NCBI GenBank assembly: GCA_039796575.1
Contig: JBDKJP010000134.1
Coordinates: 1 to 28,215, forward strand
Length of the DNA stretch: 28,215 bases
Reading direction: 5' to 3'
From: UBA668 sp039796575
GTDB lineage: Bacteria; Actinomycetota; Acidimicrobiia; Acidimicrobiales; Ilumatobacteraceae
Shown here piece by piece: positions 7,431 through 14,620 of this stretch (position 1 is its first letter; each line of letters starts with the position of its first letter). The position numbers and the translations under genes are program-made. Under the pieces are notes generated by a model that had not been told where the DNA came from, made no database searches, and worked only from the letters and a program-made list of their open reading frames with translations.

Positions 7431-7482
7431 CTTCAACCCCCCTTCCCGCGAGGGAGTGAGGGTTCGAACCCCTCCCCGGGCA
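7431..7482 (+). other. 3' half of a class II tRNA-like sequence (remnant, possible att site)
   Basis: A T-arm is clear: stem GAGGG (7458-7462), loop TTCGAAC, stem CCCTC (7470-7474). It is followed by a seven-base acceptor 3' strand CCCGGGC and an A at 7482, with no encoded CCA. Upstream is a 15-nt variable arm with TCCC/GGGA pairing around GCGA, so the parent would be class II (Leu, Ser or Sec type). A loop-like CTTCAAC sits at 7431-7437, but the bases before it do not pair with the CCCCC after it, and no GCCCGGG acceptor strand lies upstream. This is therefore a 3' fragment and not a complete tRNA. Such fragments are left when integrative elements recombine into tRNA 3' ends. Confidence 0.55.
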
Positions 7483-7498
7483 CTGACGTGGCGGCCGG

Positions 7499-7930
7499 CT
7501 ACGAGCCGGCGGCCGCGACGGGATTGGCGACGAGGAACCCCGCCGCCGCTGCGGCGTCGCACAGTCGGTGGTCGGCGCTGCTGAACACGTCGGCACCGAC
7601 GAGCTGCGCCGATGCGAGTTGCACGGCGTGATATCCCCGGAGGGAGCGAGCGGCGGCGACGTCGCCGGCGGCACGCATCAGCGCCTCGTCGAGCTCGACG
7701 ACGGCCATCTGCGGCCACAGCAGGTCGAGGTCGGCCACGGCCCGCCGACACACCGCCGCGGTGATGCGGCGTTGGCGCTGCGCGGACGCCAGTGCCGCCC
7801 GCGCCTCGACATGACTGATGCGCGCCGTGACCAGTACGTCGGCGGCGTCCCAGAGGGCAGCCGCCGCCGACGTGCCGGGCTCGTCGACGAGGAGCTTGAT
7901 GACGGTGGAGGTGTCGAGGTAGGTGATCAC
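7499..7930 (-). CDS. vapC: VapC-like PIN-domain toxin
   Basis: 143 residues, the usual VapC size; a presumed Mg2+-dependent ribonuclease of a type II toxin-antitoxin system. The first acidic residue is Asp6 in VITYLDTSTVIKLL, the second Glu42 in SHVEARAAL, and the last Asp120 in FSSADHRL. The third position, where the family usually has RGYDAVHLA, reads RGYHAVQLA (His101). That would change one of the four metal-coordinating residues and may reduce activity. Translation starts at GTG 7930 inside the antitoxin stop (GTGA overlap), indicating coupled synthesis from one mRNA. Otherwise the gene looks intact. Confidence 0.85.
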   Translation of the reverse strand: MITYLDTSTVIKLLVDEPGTSAAAALWDAADVLVTARISHVEARAALASAQRQRRITAAVCRRAVADLDLLWPQMAVVELDEALMRAAGDVAAARSLRGYHAVQLASAQLVGADVFSSADHRLCDAAAAAGFLVANPVAAAGS

Positions 7931-8211
7931 CGGCGTTGCTCGGCGACCAGATCGCTCACGGGCGCCGACGCCCGCTGCGGCATCGGCCGCCGACGTTGCT
8001 TCGACGTGGGCGGCCGCACCACGCCGGCCTCGATGAGCGAGGCCAACGGATCGGTGGTGGCGGCGTCGACGCCCTGCAGCCGGGCGACGGGACGGCCGCG
8101 GTCGGTGACCACGACCTCGACCCCGGACGCGACCTGGTCGAGGTAGCGACTGAGGTGGTTCTTTAGTTCCCGGACTCCGACTTCGATCCTCGTCGATGTA
8201 GCCACATTCAT
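7927..8211 (-). CDS. Phd/YefM-family antitoxin
   Basis: 94 residues from ATG 8211. The N-terminal part, IEVGVRELKNHLSRYLDQVASGVEVVVTDRGRPVARL, is the typical Phd/YefM DNA-binding and dimerisation fold. The C-terminal half (from about residue 50, rich in R, P and Q) would be the toxin-neutralising tail. It is the first gene of a two-gene operon with the PIN toxin. In-frame ATGs at 8220 and 8217 are alternatives, but the TACAAT box spans 8219-8224, which favours a leaderless transcript starting at 8211. The GTGGCTACA repeats on both sides of the start are candidates for autorepression. Confidence 0.85.
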   Translation of the reverse strand: MNVATSTRIEVGVRELKNHLSRYLDQVASGVEVVVTDRGRPVARLQGVDAATTDPLASLIEAGVVRPPTSKQRRRPMPQRASAPVSDLVAEQRR

Positions 8212-8230
8212 GGTCATCATTGTAGCCACC
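8196..8230 (-). promoter_or_regulatory. Leaderless promoter and paired repeats of the Phd/VapC operon
   Basis: On the minus strand a TACAAT hexamer (8224-8219) is followed by 7 nt and then ATG 8211, the spacing expected when transcription starts on the start codon. The 9-mer GTGGCTACA occurs on both sides, overlapping the -10 box and again within codons 3-5. This is a layout suited to repressor binding. The promoter is inferred from sequence only. Confidence 0.45.
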
Positions 8231-8236
8231 ACCGGC

Positions 8237-8746
8237 TCACCGCCTTCGGCGCCGTTCGGCTCGGTTGGGTCTGCGCTCCGGCGCGTACGGCGGCGGCAGC
8301 ACGCCGGGGCGGTCGAGCCGGAACTGGGCGTCGGCATGGCACGGGCAGAACGCCGATGGGGGGAGCAGCACCTGCTGGAACGTGCCCGGCGGCGGCTGGA
8401 ACCCGTATCGATTGCCCCAGGTGCCGAACAGGTCGCTGCGGAGGTACTGCGGCAGCACCTCGACGATCTCGAGCCCGCCGGCGGTGGCGGTGATGGGGGA
8501 GACCTCGCCGTGCTGCACGATGCCGTCGACGAGCGACCGGATGACGCGGTCCTGTGTCTCGGCCTTCACCCCGAGCATGGTGAGCTCGGGGTGGCCGTAG
8601 TGCTCGACGAGGCCGATGGTGTAGCTCCACCGGACCCGGCCGTTGTCGTCGGTGATGTACTGGAGGGCCCACCCGTGGACCCTGATCCGCAGGTCGAGTT
8701 CCTGCATCGCTTCTTCGTAGGTGTATCCGTCGCATTGAAGGCACAT
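8237..8746 (-). CDS. DUF4262 protein
   Basis: 169 residues from MCLQCDGYTYEEAM. DUF4262 features are visible: an N-terminal CxxC (CLQC), the HGWALQYITDD and WSYTIGLVEHYGHPELTMLG strands, and a later YGFQPPPGTFQQVLLP stretch, with an arginine-rich tail (RAERRRRR) at the C-terminus. The function of the domain is unknown. ATG at 8746 is preferred because family members tend to begin at the CxxC. An upstream in-frame GTG at 8791 would add 15 residues. It is transcribed away from the 2-oxoglutarate oxygenase gene, and its 3' end lies beside the Phd antitoxin promoter. Confidence 0.75.
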   Translation of the reverse strand: MCLQCDGYTYEEAMQELDLRIRVHGWALQYITDDNGRVRWSYTIGLVEHYGHPELTMLGVKAETQDRVIRSLVDGIVQHGEVSPITATAGGLEIVEVLPQYLRSDLFGTWGNRYGFQPPPGTFQQVLLPPSAFCPCHADAQFRLDRPGVLPPPYAPERRPNRAERRRRR

Positions 8747-8823
8747 GTGGGGATGGTGCGCCGGGGGTGTCGCAGGGTTTGCCCGGGTCACGTTGTTCGG
8801 ACGGTGACGTCTACGCTGCGGCC

Positions 8824-9768
8824 GTGGATCTGGTCCCCGTCGTCGACATCAGCAACCCCTCGGCCACCTCGCTCGACGCGCTCGACCGGGCGTGCCGCGA
8901 CCACGGGTTCTTCCTGTTGGCCGGCCACGGCATCGACGACGTGATCGCCCGCACGTTCGAGGCCGGCCGCCGGTTCTTCGACGCCGACCCCGCGGTGAAG
9001 GACGCCATCCGTCGCGACGAGCACAACCCGCTCGGCTACAACGACCGTGAACTGACCAAACGACGTCGCGATCGCAAGGAGGTCTTCGACATCGTCGACC
9101 CGGTGCAGGGGCGCAGCAGTCACTACAACCGTTGGCCCGAGCTCAGCGGGTTCCGCGACGCCGTCGTCGAGCACTACGACGCCTGCAGCGTGCTCGCCGA
9201 GCGCACCACCGATCTGGTGCTCGCGGCACTCGGCCTGCCCGACGACGTGCAGGCCGCGCACCGCGGCGACCGCACCACGAGCAACATGCGCATCAACCAC
9301 TACACGGTGGGCGACCCCGTCCCGGACGCGCAACGCGACGGGCTGGCCGACCTCGCGGATGTCTCGCTCGGTCACCACACCGACCTCGGGCTGGTGACGT
9401 TGCTCATCCAGGACGACGTGGGCGGGCTGCAGGCCGAGTCGGCGGAGCACGGCTGGATCGACGTCGAGCCCCGTCCCGGCACCATCGTCATCAATCTCGC
9501 CGACTGCATGCAGGTGTGGACGAACGACCAGTACCGCGCCGCCGTGCACCGGGTGCTGCCGATGACGACGACCACGCGGATGAGCATCCCGTACTTCCTG
9601 AACCCGCCACGCGACTGCGTGGTGAAGCCGGTCGACGAGCTCGCCGACGGTCGACCGCGGTACCGCCCGTTCCCGTTCCGCCAGTTCATCGACGCCCGTG
9701 CCGCCGACAACTACGCCGACGCGGGCGCCCCCGACGCACAGATCAGCGACTTCCGCATCAGCGCCTGA
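8824..9768 (+). CDS. 2-oxoglutarate/Fe(II)-dependent oxygenase, isopenicillin-N-synthase type
   Basis: A 314-residue cytoplasmic non-haem iron oxygenase. The N-terminal DIOX_N region (VPVVDISNPS, HGFFLLAGHGID, GRRFFDADPAVK) precedes the double-stranded beta-helix with the iron triad: His185 and Asp187 in LGHHTDLGLVTLL, and His242 in AAVHRVLP. Arg252-x-Ser254 in TTRMSIPYF should bind 2-oxoglutarate. The start is GTG 8824; a TACGCT box ends 6 nt before it, so the mRNA is probably leaderless. Sixteen bases separate it from the peptidase E-like gene, suggesting one operon. Family members range from antibiotic and ethylene biosynthesis to catabolic hydroxylation, so the substrate cannot be named. 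Confidence 0.9.
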   Translation: MDLVPVVDISNPSATSLDALDRACRDHGFFLLAGHGIDDVIARTFEAGRRFFDADPAVKDAIRRDEHNPLGYNDRELTKRRRDRKEVFDIVDPVQGRSSHYNRWPELSGFRDAVVEHYDACSVLAERTTDLVLAALGLPDDVQAAHRGDRTTSNMRINHYTVGDPVPDAQRDGLADLADVSLGHHTDLGLVTLLIQDDVGGLQAESAEHGWIDVEPRPGTIVINLADCMQVWTNDQYRAAVHRVLPMTTTTRMSIPYFLNPPRDCVVKPVDELADGRPRYRPFPFRQFIDARAADNYADAGAPDAQISDFRISA

Positions 9769-9784
9769 TCACCGAGGAGGAACC

Positions 9785-10465
9785 GTGCGACTGCTGCTCA
9801 CCGGAGGCGGTGTGAACAACCGGGTCATGCGCGACGCACTCGTCGCGATGCTGCCCCGACCCATCGAGGAATGCACGGCGTTGTGCATCCCCACGGCGCA
9901 GTACGGACACCCGTACGTCGGGCCCGGCGTGAAACCGTGGGGGTTCGTCAGCGGCAACGAGGAGTCGCAGATGACCCAGCTCGGCTGGAAGTCGGTCGGC
10001 CTGCTGGAGTTGACCGCGCTGCCGAGCATCCCGCGTGACAAGTGGGAGCCGCTCGTGCGGGAGACCGACGTGTTCCTCGCCGCGGGCGGCGACGCGCTGT
10101 ACCTGGCGCACTGGATGCGCGAGAGCGGGTTCGTCGAGCTGATCCCGTCGCTCGATCGCGCCGTGTGGGTGGGGCTCAGCGGTGGCAGCATGGTGATGAC
10201 GCCGCGCATCGGCGAGCCGTTCATGGGGTGGCAGCCGCCGTGGGGCGACGACCGTGCGCTCGGGCTGGTCGACTTCGCGATCTACCCGCATCTCGACCAT
10301 CCGAAGCTGCCGAGCAACACGATGGCCAACGCGGAGAAGTGGGCCGCGACGCTCGACTGCCACGCCTACGCGATGGACGACGACACGGCCATCACCGTGG
10401 TCGACGGTGTGGTCGACATCGTGTCGGAGGGGAACTGGCGGTACTTCGACCGCCCGTCGGCGTGA
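9785..10465 (+). CDS. Peptidase E-like (S51) protein
   Basis: 226 residues from GTG 9785, with a strong GAGGAGGA ribosome site 5-12 nt upstream. The class I glutamine-amidotransferase-like fold of S51 peptidases is visible: VRLLLTGGGVNN at the N-terminus, FLAAGGDALYLAHWM, the nucleophile turn GLSGGSMVM (Ser132), and FAIYPHLDHPKLP with a likely catalytic His. True peptidase E cleaves Asp-Xaa dipeptides; cyanophycinase is related. It lies directly behind the oxygenase gene in a probable operon, so it may act on a peptide-like substrate or product of that enzyme, which is a guess. Confidence 0.8.
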   Translation: MRLLLTGGGVNNRVMRDALVAMLPRPIEECTALCIPTAQYGHPYVGPGVKPWGFVSGNEESQMTQLGWKSVGLLELTALPSIPRDKWEPLVRETDVFLAAGGDALYLAHWMRESGFVELIPSLDRAVWVGLSGGSMVMTPRIGEPFMGWQPPWGDDRALGLVDFAIYPHLDHPKLPSNTMANAEKWAATLDCHAYAMDDDTAITVVDGVVDIVSEGNWRYFDRPSA

Positions 10466-10471
10466 CGGTGC

Positions 10472-11347
10472 TCAGTCGGCGCGCTGCGCTCGGAACTGCG
10501 CCCGCATGTCGGCGTCGCGCCAGAACGTGGCGGTCTTCGATCCGTACGGCTCCCACCGTGGCAGTGCCACGGCGGGCTCGGGACGGTCACCCATCACGGT
10601 GACGCGCTGGATGACGCGTTCGCCGACGAAGTCGTTCAGCACGTGGTGCTGCGTGCAGCGGTTGTCCCACATCGCGATGGTGCCGGCCGCCCAGCGGTAG
10701 CGCACCGTGAAGCGAGGTTGCTGCACCCACCGGGTGAGGTGCCCGAGCAGCAGCGCCGACTCGGCGTCGCTGAGCTCGACGATGCGGCGTGTGAAGTGCT
10801 CGTTCACGAACAGCGAACGTCGACCGGTCTCGGGGTGCACGCGCACGACGGGATGGATGGCGCCGCGTTCGGGCGCGAGGTGCGGCGCGGCGTTGTGGTA
10901 CGCCGTCAGGCCGTCGCACAGCTCGCGCAACGGCGCCGAGAGCTCGTCGTACGCCTTGCAGGCATTGGCCCAGAGCGTGTCGCCACCCACGGCGGGCACC
11001 ACCTTGGCCTGCAGGATGGCGAACTTCGACGGCTCCGGTGCGCACGTGATGTCGCTGTGCCACTCGTCGGCGATGCCGCCCGCGCCGTCGACCGCGCGGA
11101 GCTCGAAGAACTCGGGTCGCTCGCGCTCGAAGTCGAGGTTCGGGTGTGCCTCGAGCTCGCCGAACAGTCGGCCGAACGCGAGGTGCTCGTCGGGTCCGAG
11201 GTGTTGGTCGGGGAAGAACAGGACCATGTGCTCGAGCAGCAACTGGTGGATGGCGCGTGCGTCGTCAGGGGTGGCATCGGCGAGCGCGACACCACGGATC
11301 TCCGCACCGAGCGAGCCCGACAACCGCTGCACGTCCATCGCCGTCAC
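10472..11347 (-). CDS. TauD/TfdA-family dioxygenase
   Basis: A 291-residue 2-oxoglutarate/Fe(II) dioxygenase. The iron ligands are His97 and Asp99 in DEWHSDITCAPEP and His234 in WDNRCTQHHVLNDF. Arg248 in ERVIQRVTVMGDRP should bind 2-oxoglutarate. It opens MTAMDVQRLSGSLGAEIRGV, the usual TauD N-terminus. The start is GTG 11347, one base after the upstream SRPBCC stop, or ATG 11338; coupling favours the former. TauD releases sulfite from taurine and TfdA opens 2,4-D ethers, but relatives use many substrates. It converges on the peptidase E-like gene with a 6-bp gap. Confidence 0.9.
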   Translation of the reverse strand: MTAMDVQRLSGSLGAEIRGVALADATPDDARAIHQLLLEHMVLFFPDQHLGPDEHLAFGRLFGELEAHPNLDFERERPEFFELRAVDGAGGIADEWHSDITCAPEPSKFAILQAKVVPAVGGDTLWANACKAYDELSAPLRELCDGLTAYHNAAPHLAPERGAIHPVVRVHPETGRRSLFVNEHFTRRIVELSDAESALLLGHLTRWVQQPRFTVRYRWAAGTIAMWDNRCTQHHVLNDFVGERVIQRVTVMGDRPEPAVALPRWEPYGSKTATFWRDADMRAQFRAQRAD

Positions 11348-11348
11348 C

Positions 11349-11810
11349 TCAGCGGGTTTCGAGCGCCGCGGCGAGCCGTTCGAGCGTGCCGCTCATCGTG
11401 GCGCGGTTGCGTCCGTCACGGTCGCTGATGCCGGAGATCTTCGCGCTCATCTCGAGCGCCGATTCGGGCCGCAGGTCCTCGCTCCACTCGGTGACCGTGC
11501 AGCCGTCGGCAGTCGGCTCGATGCGATAGCCCCACGTGGCGTAGTGGAAGTCGTACATCGAGCACTGGAACGCGAACGCGCGACCCCGTTCCGCCTCGAT
11601 GATGGTGGCCTGGGTGGTCCACTCGTTCGCGCCGTTGCGGTTGTGGCCGTCGAACTTCGCGCCGACCTCGGCGTGGTCGAAGCCCTCGTGCCATTCGCAG
11701 CTGTGGCATTCCTCCGACCACTCGCCCATGCGGGTGATGTCGGCGATGGCGTCGTACACCGCCTCGGGTGATGCGGCGATGTCGCGGGTGATCTCGATGC
11801 GGTCGGCCAT
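11349..11810 (-). CDS. SRPBCC (polyketide cyclase/dehydrase-like) protein
   Basis: 153 residues with the SRPBCC/START-like fold: the opening strand and helix IEITRDIAASPEAVYDAIADI, MGEWSEECHSCEWHEG, the central strands TTQATIIEAERGRAFAF and WGYRIEPTADGCTVTEWSE, and a C-terminal helix MSGTLERLAAALETR. Such proteins bind hydrophobic ligands in a cavity and may be lipid-transfer, cyclase or ligand-handling proteins. It is the first gene of a two-gene unit with the TauD enzyme (1-bp gap), so it could bind that enzyme's substrate. It is divergent from the GNAT gene at 11865. Confidence 0.85.
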   Translation of the reverse strand: MADRIEITRDIAASPEAVYDAIADITRMGEWSEECHSCEWHEGFDHAEVGAKFDGHNRNGANEWTTQATIIEAERGRAFAFQCSMYDFHYATWGYRIEPTADGCTVTEWSEDLRPESALEMSAKISGISDRDGRNRATMSGTLERLAAALETR

Positions 11811-11864
11811 GGCCGCGAGTCAATCACAGCCGCCTCCGGGCCCGCGACGTGGAAGGCTCGCGTC

Positions 11865-12407
11865 GTGGCGGCCGACGTGGTGATCCGAACGTTGCATCCC
11901 GACGAGGTGGGACGTGTCGGTGAGATCGATCGCACCGAGCGCATCGAGGTGCTGTTCGAGCAGCGCGGCACCGAGTTGGTCGAGCGGCGTGGGCAGTTCG
12001 ACGCGCCCGCGTGGTACGCATCGGGTGAGGGCGGGCACACGGTGGCGGCGCAGGTGGAGGCACTGCAGCACTACCTCGACGCTGGCGGCACGGTGCTGGG
12101 TGTGTTCGACGGCGAGCGCATGGTGGGCATCGGTGCGGTGGTGCCGCACCTTCGCCCGAACCTCGCCCAGCTGGCGTTCCTGCACGTGAGCGCACCGGCT
12201 CGTTCGTCGGGCATCGGCCGAGCGCTGTGCGCGGCATTGGAGGCGTTGGCACGCGAGGGCGGCGACCGCGAGATCGTGGTCACCGCGACGCCGTCGGAGC
12301 ACACCGTGCGCTTCTACCTGTCGCAGGGCTACCGGCCGATGGAGCACCCGTTGCCCGAGCTGTTCGAGCTCGAGCCCGACGACGTGCACATGACCAAGGT
12401 GCTCTGA
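11865..12407 (+). CDS. GNAT-family N-acetyltransferase
   Basis: 180 residues. The acetyl-CoA fold is visible: a GTVLGVFDGERMVGIGAVV strand pair, LAFLHVSAPARSSGIGRALC with the Q/RxxGxG/A pyrophosphate loop (here RSSGIG), and TPSEHTVRFYLSQGYRPM, the usual C-terminal beta-bulge and helix. The N-terminal half (VVIRTLHPDEVGRVGEIDRTE) is typical. The start is GTG 11865 with GGAAGG about 12 nt upstream. The acceptor substrate is unknown. It is divergent from the SRPBCC-TauD unit and convergent with the PNPOx-like gene. Confidence 0.9.
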   Translation: MAADVVIRTLHPDEVGRVGEIDRTERIEVLFEQRGTELVERRGQFDAPAWYASGEGGHTVAAQVEALQHYLDAGGTVLGVFDGERMVGIGAVVPHLRPNLAQLAFLHVSAPARSSGIGRALCAALEALAREGGDREIVVTATPSEHTVRFYLSQGYRPMEHPLPELFELEPDDVHMTKVL

Positions 12408-12434
12408 CGCCCGGCCGGCACCGCGAGCCCGCGG

Positions 12435-13058
12435 TCAGAAGCGCGGAATGGCGGGCGCGCTCGGCTTCGAAGGATCGTGTGCCGGGTCGTCGGCGGCAAG
12501 CGTGCCGTCGAACCACGGGTCGCGCTTCCAGTCGGGCACGGGTGGCTCGCCGTCGGCGTGCGGCACGAACGGCGACGGGGCGATGCGCTGGTATTCGTGC
12601 ACGTAGCGGCGGCAGTTCGCGAAGATCGCGGTCGCCGTCACGGTGACGGCGCAGATGGCACCGGGGTACGACGCGACGAGGTCGCCGTCGAGGTGCACCT
12701 CAGCCCGGCCGTTCACGCGCAGGCGGCTGCCCGACTCGAGGTCGACGAACAGCATGCCGACCTGTGGGTTGGCGAGGATGTTGCCGAGCGATCGGAACAT
12801 GCCGTTGCCGTCGTACCCCGGGAAGGTGAGCGTGTCGTCGTGCACGCGCACGAAGCCCGGGTCGCCGCCCTTGTACGAGCAGTCGGGTACGCCCTCGGCG
12901 TCGGCGGTGGCGAGGAAGAACATGTCGCGCGCCGCGATGAACGCGGCCAGCTCGTCGCTGAACGTCTCGCCCGCCACGCTGCCCAGTCGGTCGGCGAGGC
13001 GCCGGGTGTCGAACCGGTCCTGGAGGGCGCGCTGCCCGTCGTGGAACTGGAGTGCCAT
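12435..13058 (-). CDS. Pyridoxamine 5'-phosphate oxidase-like flavoprotein
   Basis: 207 residues with the split-barrel FMN-binding fold of the PNPOx-like superfamily: FIAARDMFFLATADAEGVPDCSYKGGDPG, TLTFPGYDGNGMFRSLGNILANPQVGMLFVD and LRVNGRAEV are the characteristic strands and the FMN-phosphate region. A GGAGGT ribosome site sits 5 nt before ATG 13058. The C-terminal tail (WKRDPWFDGTLAADDP) is family-variable. It probably binds FMN, F420 or haem and acts as a small-molecule reductase or oxidase; no substrate can be assigned. Confidence 0.85.
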   Translation of the reverse strand: MALQFHDGQRALQDRFDTRRLADRLGSVAGETFSDELAAFIAARDMFFLATADAEGVPDCSYKGGDPGFVRVHDDTLTFPGYDGNGMFRSLGNILANPQVGMLFVDLESGSRLRVNGRAEVHLDGDLVASYPGAICAVTVTATAIFANCRRYVHEYQRIAPSPFVPHADGEPPVPDWKRDPWFDGTLAADDPAHDPSKPSAPAIPRF

Positions 13059-13104
13059 CGTGCACCTCCGTGGTCGAGTGTGGCTTCGACGCTACTCCCG
13101 CCTG

Positions 13105-13818
13105 TCAACCCTCGGTGACGAGGCAGAACCGGTTGCCGTCGACGTCGACGAGTGCCACGGCACCGTCGCAGCCGCCATGGCCGGCGCGGGTGGCACCGAG
13201 CGCCAGCAGTTCGTCGATCGCTACCGCGGCCGAGGTGTCATCCGCGGGCGCGACGTGGAAATGGATGCGCTCCACGCCCCAGCCCGGCATCAACGGCGTG
13301 CCGCTCCACGTGATCTTCGGTCCGTCGCCGCTGGGTGCCTGCACGGCGGTCTCCTCCTCGTGGTCCCACACGAGCGGCCACCCGAGCGCTCGGCTCCAGA
13401 ACACACCGAGCTCGTGCGTGCCGTCGCAGTTCACGGCACCGAGGCGCGGGCAGGTGGCGAGGAAGTTGGTCGGCCCGATCACGCACAGTTCGTTGCCCTC
13501 GGGGTCGGCGAGCACGACGTGCGTCTCCTCCGGGCTCTGGCCGATGTCGATGTGCGCCGCCCCGCGGGCCAGGAGCGCGTCGACCGACGCGGACTGCTCG
13601 GCCACGGAACCTGCATTGAGGTCGAAGTGGATGCGGTTCTGGCCGGTCTTGGCGAGATCGGTCGGCCGGAACTGCAGCACGAACGACGTCCGGTCGCCGG
13701 CCGGGGGCCCGATCGTGTGGCCGTCGAGCGGCACCCATCGCAGCGCACCGGACCAGAACTCGGAGAGCGCGGCGGGGTCGAGCGCGTCGTGCGCGAGTGA
13801 GAGGAGTTGAACGGCCAT
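13105..13818 (-). CDS. Double VOC (glyoxalase/bleomycin-resistance-like) protein
   Basis: 237 residues made of two glyoxalase-fold (VOC) modules. The first runs MAVQLLSLAHDALDPAALSEFW to ETHVVLADPEGNELCVIG (about 1-120). The second runs from CPRLGAVNCDGTHELGVFW through IHFHVAPADD to GAVALVDVDGNRFCLV. Members are metal enzymes or antibiotic-binding proteins; here HFD and HFH tripeptides lie in each module at ligand-like positions. ATG 13818 is chosen because VOC similarity begins there. Its start is separated by only 55 bp from the divergent membrane-protein start. Confidence 0.85.
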   Translation of the reverse strand: MAVQLLSLAHDALDPAALSEFWSGALRWVPLDGHTIGPPAGDRTSFVLQFRPTDLAKTGQNRIHFDLNAGSVAEQSASVDALLARGAAHIDIGQSPEETHVVLADPEGNELCVIGPTNFLATCPRLGAVNCDGTHELGVFWSRALGWPLVWDHEEETAVQAPSGDGPKITWSGTPLMPGWGVERIHFHVAPADDTSAAVAIDELLALGATRAGHGGCDGAVALVDVDGNRFCLVTEG

Positions 13819-13873
13819 GTGCCACTTTCGCGCGGTGCACGACGGCCGGTCGACGGCGTGCCACGATCGCGGC

Positions 13874-14590
13874 ATGACGCAGCCGAACGACCCGCTGTTG
13901 ATGTCGCGTGGGGTGCGCCGACGTCTCGCCTCGGTGGAGGCCGCTGCCATCGCCGGCATCGTGTGCGCCGTCGGTTGGATGCTGTCGCTCAACGGCCTGT
14001 TGCGCGTGCCTGGGGTGCAGGCCGACGCTGCCGACATCGAGTCGTACTATGCCGACGACGGCTCGACCGCCGCGGCGATCCTGTGGCTGCAGGTGCTGGT
14101 GGTGTCGACGATCGCGTTCCTGTGGTTCGTCGGTGTGGTGCGCGGACGTCTCGGCGAGCGCGAACCGCGACTGTTCGGCACCGTGTTCTTCGGCGCGAGC
14201 ATCATGCTGGCGCTGTTGCTGTTCGTCGGCGCATCGCTGCTCGCTGCGCCGGCGATGCTCGCATCGATCGGGGATCAGGCTCCCGATCCGGGCGCGTCGG
14301 CGATCACCCGGTCGGCCGCCGCGGTGGTGCTGTCGGTGTTCGCCCCGCGCATCGCGACACTCGTGATGTTCTCGACGGCCGGCCTCGGCCGCGCCACCGG
14401 TGCGTTGCCGAAGTGGTTGATCTGGATCACGTACATCCTCGGTGTGGTGGAGTTCCTCAACATCACGGTGTCGCGCTCCACCATCTTCACGGTGCCGGCG
14501 TGGATCGCGGTGGTGAGCGTGGTGCTGCTGGTGCGACGCCCGCCGTCGGGTTTCTCGCTCGAACGGGCGGTCGAGGTGCTCCCGAAGTAG
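13874..14590 (+). CDS. Membrane protein of unknown function
   Basis: 238 residues starting MTQPNDPLLMSRGVRRR. Hydrophobic segments lie near residues 20-42 (AAAIAGIVCAVGWMLSLNGLL), 68-91 (AAILWLQVLVVSTIAFLWFVG), 107-130 (VFFGASIMLALLLFVGASLL), 150-170, 183-198 and 208-222, giving five or six membrane spans. An extracytoplasmic-looking acidic loop (VQADAADIESYYADDGS) follows the first. I recognise no named family. The stop at 14588-14590 lies immediately before the XRE operon promoter, so it may lie upstream of, but not within, that regulated unit. Confidence 0.8.
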   Translation: MTQPNDPLLMSRGVRRRLASVEAAAIAGIVCAVGWMLSLNGLLRVPGVQADAADIESYYADDGSTAAAILWLQVLVVSTIAFLWFVGVVRGRLGEREPRLFGTVFFGASIMLALLLFVGASLLAAPAMLASIGDQAPDPGASAITRSAAAVVLSVFAPRIATLVMFSTAGLGRATGALPKWLIWITYILGVVEFLNITVSRSTIFTVPAWIAVVSVVLLVRRPPSGFSLERAVEVLPK

Positions 14591-14591
14591 A

Positions 14592-14620
14592 TGCACTACG
14601 GAGTGCGCTATAGTGCACTC
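14592..14620 (+). promoter_or_regulatory. Leaderless promoter with operator-like repeats for the XRE operon
   Basis: A consensus-like -10 box TATAGT (14609-14614) is followed by 6 nt and ATG 14621, so transcription should begin at or next to the start codon. Flanking it are GCACT/AGTGC arms four bases apart (14593-14606) and the self-complementary AGTGCACT (14612-14619), which overlaps the end of the box. A repressor bound here would block initiation; the XRE regulator encoded next is the obvious candidate. Confidence 0.6.

Noticed and set aside
7388..7482. A complete selenocysteine tRNA, suggested by the CTTCAAC loop-like sequence and long variable arm
   Set aside because: The bases before the loop do not pair with those after it, and no upstream strand complements the CCCGGGC acceptor. 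Only the 3' half is supported.
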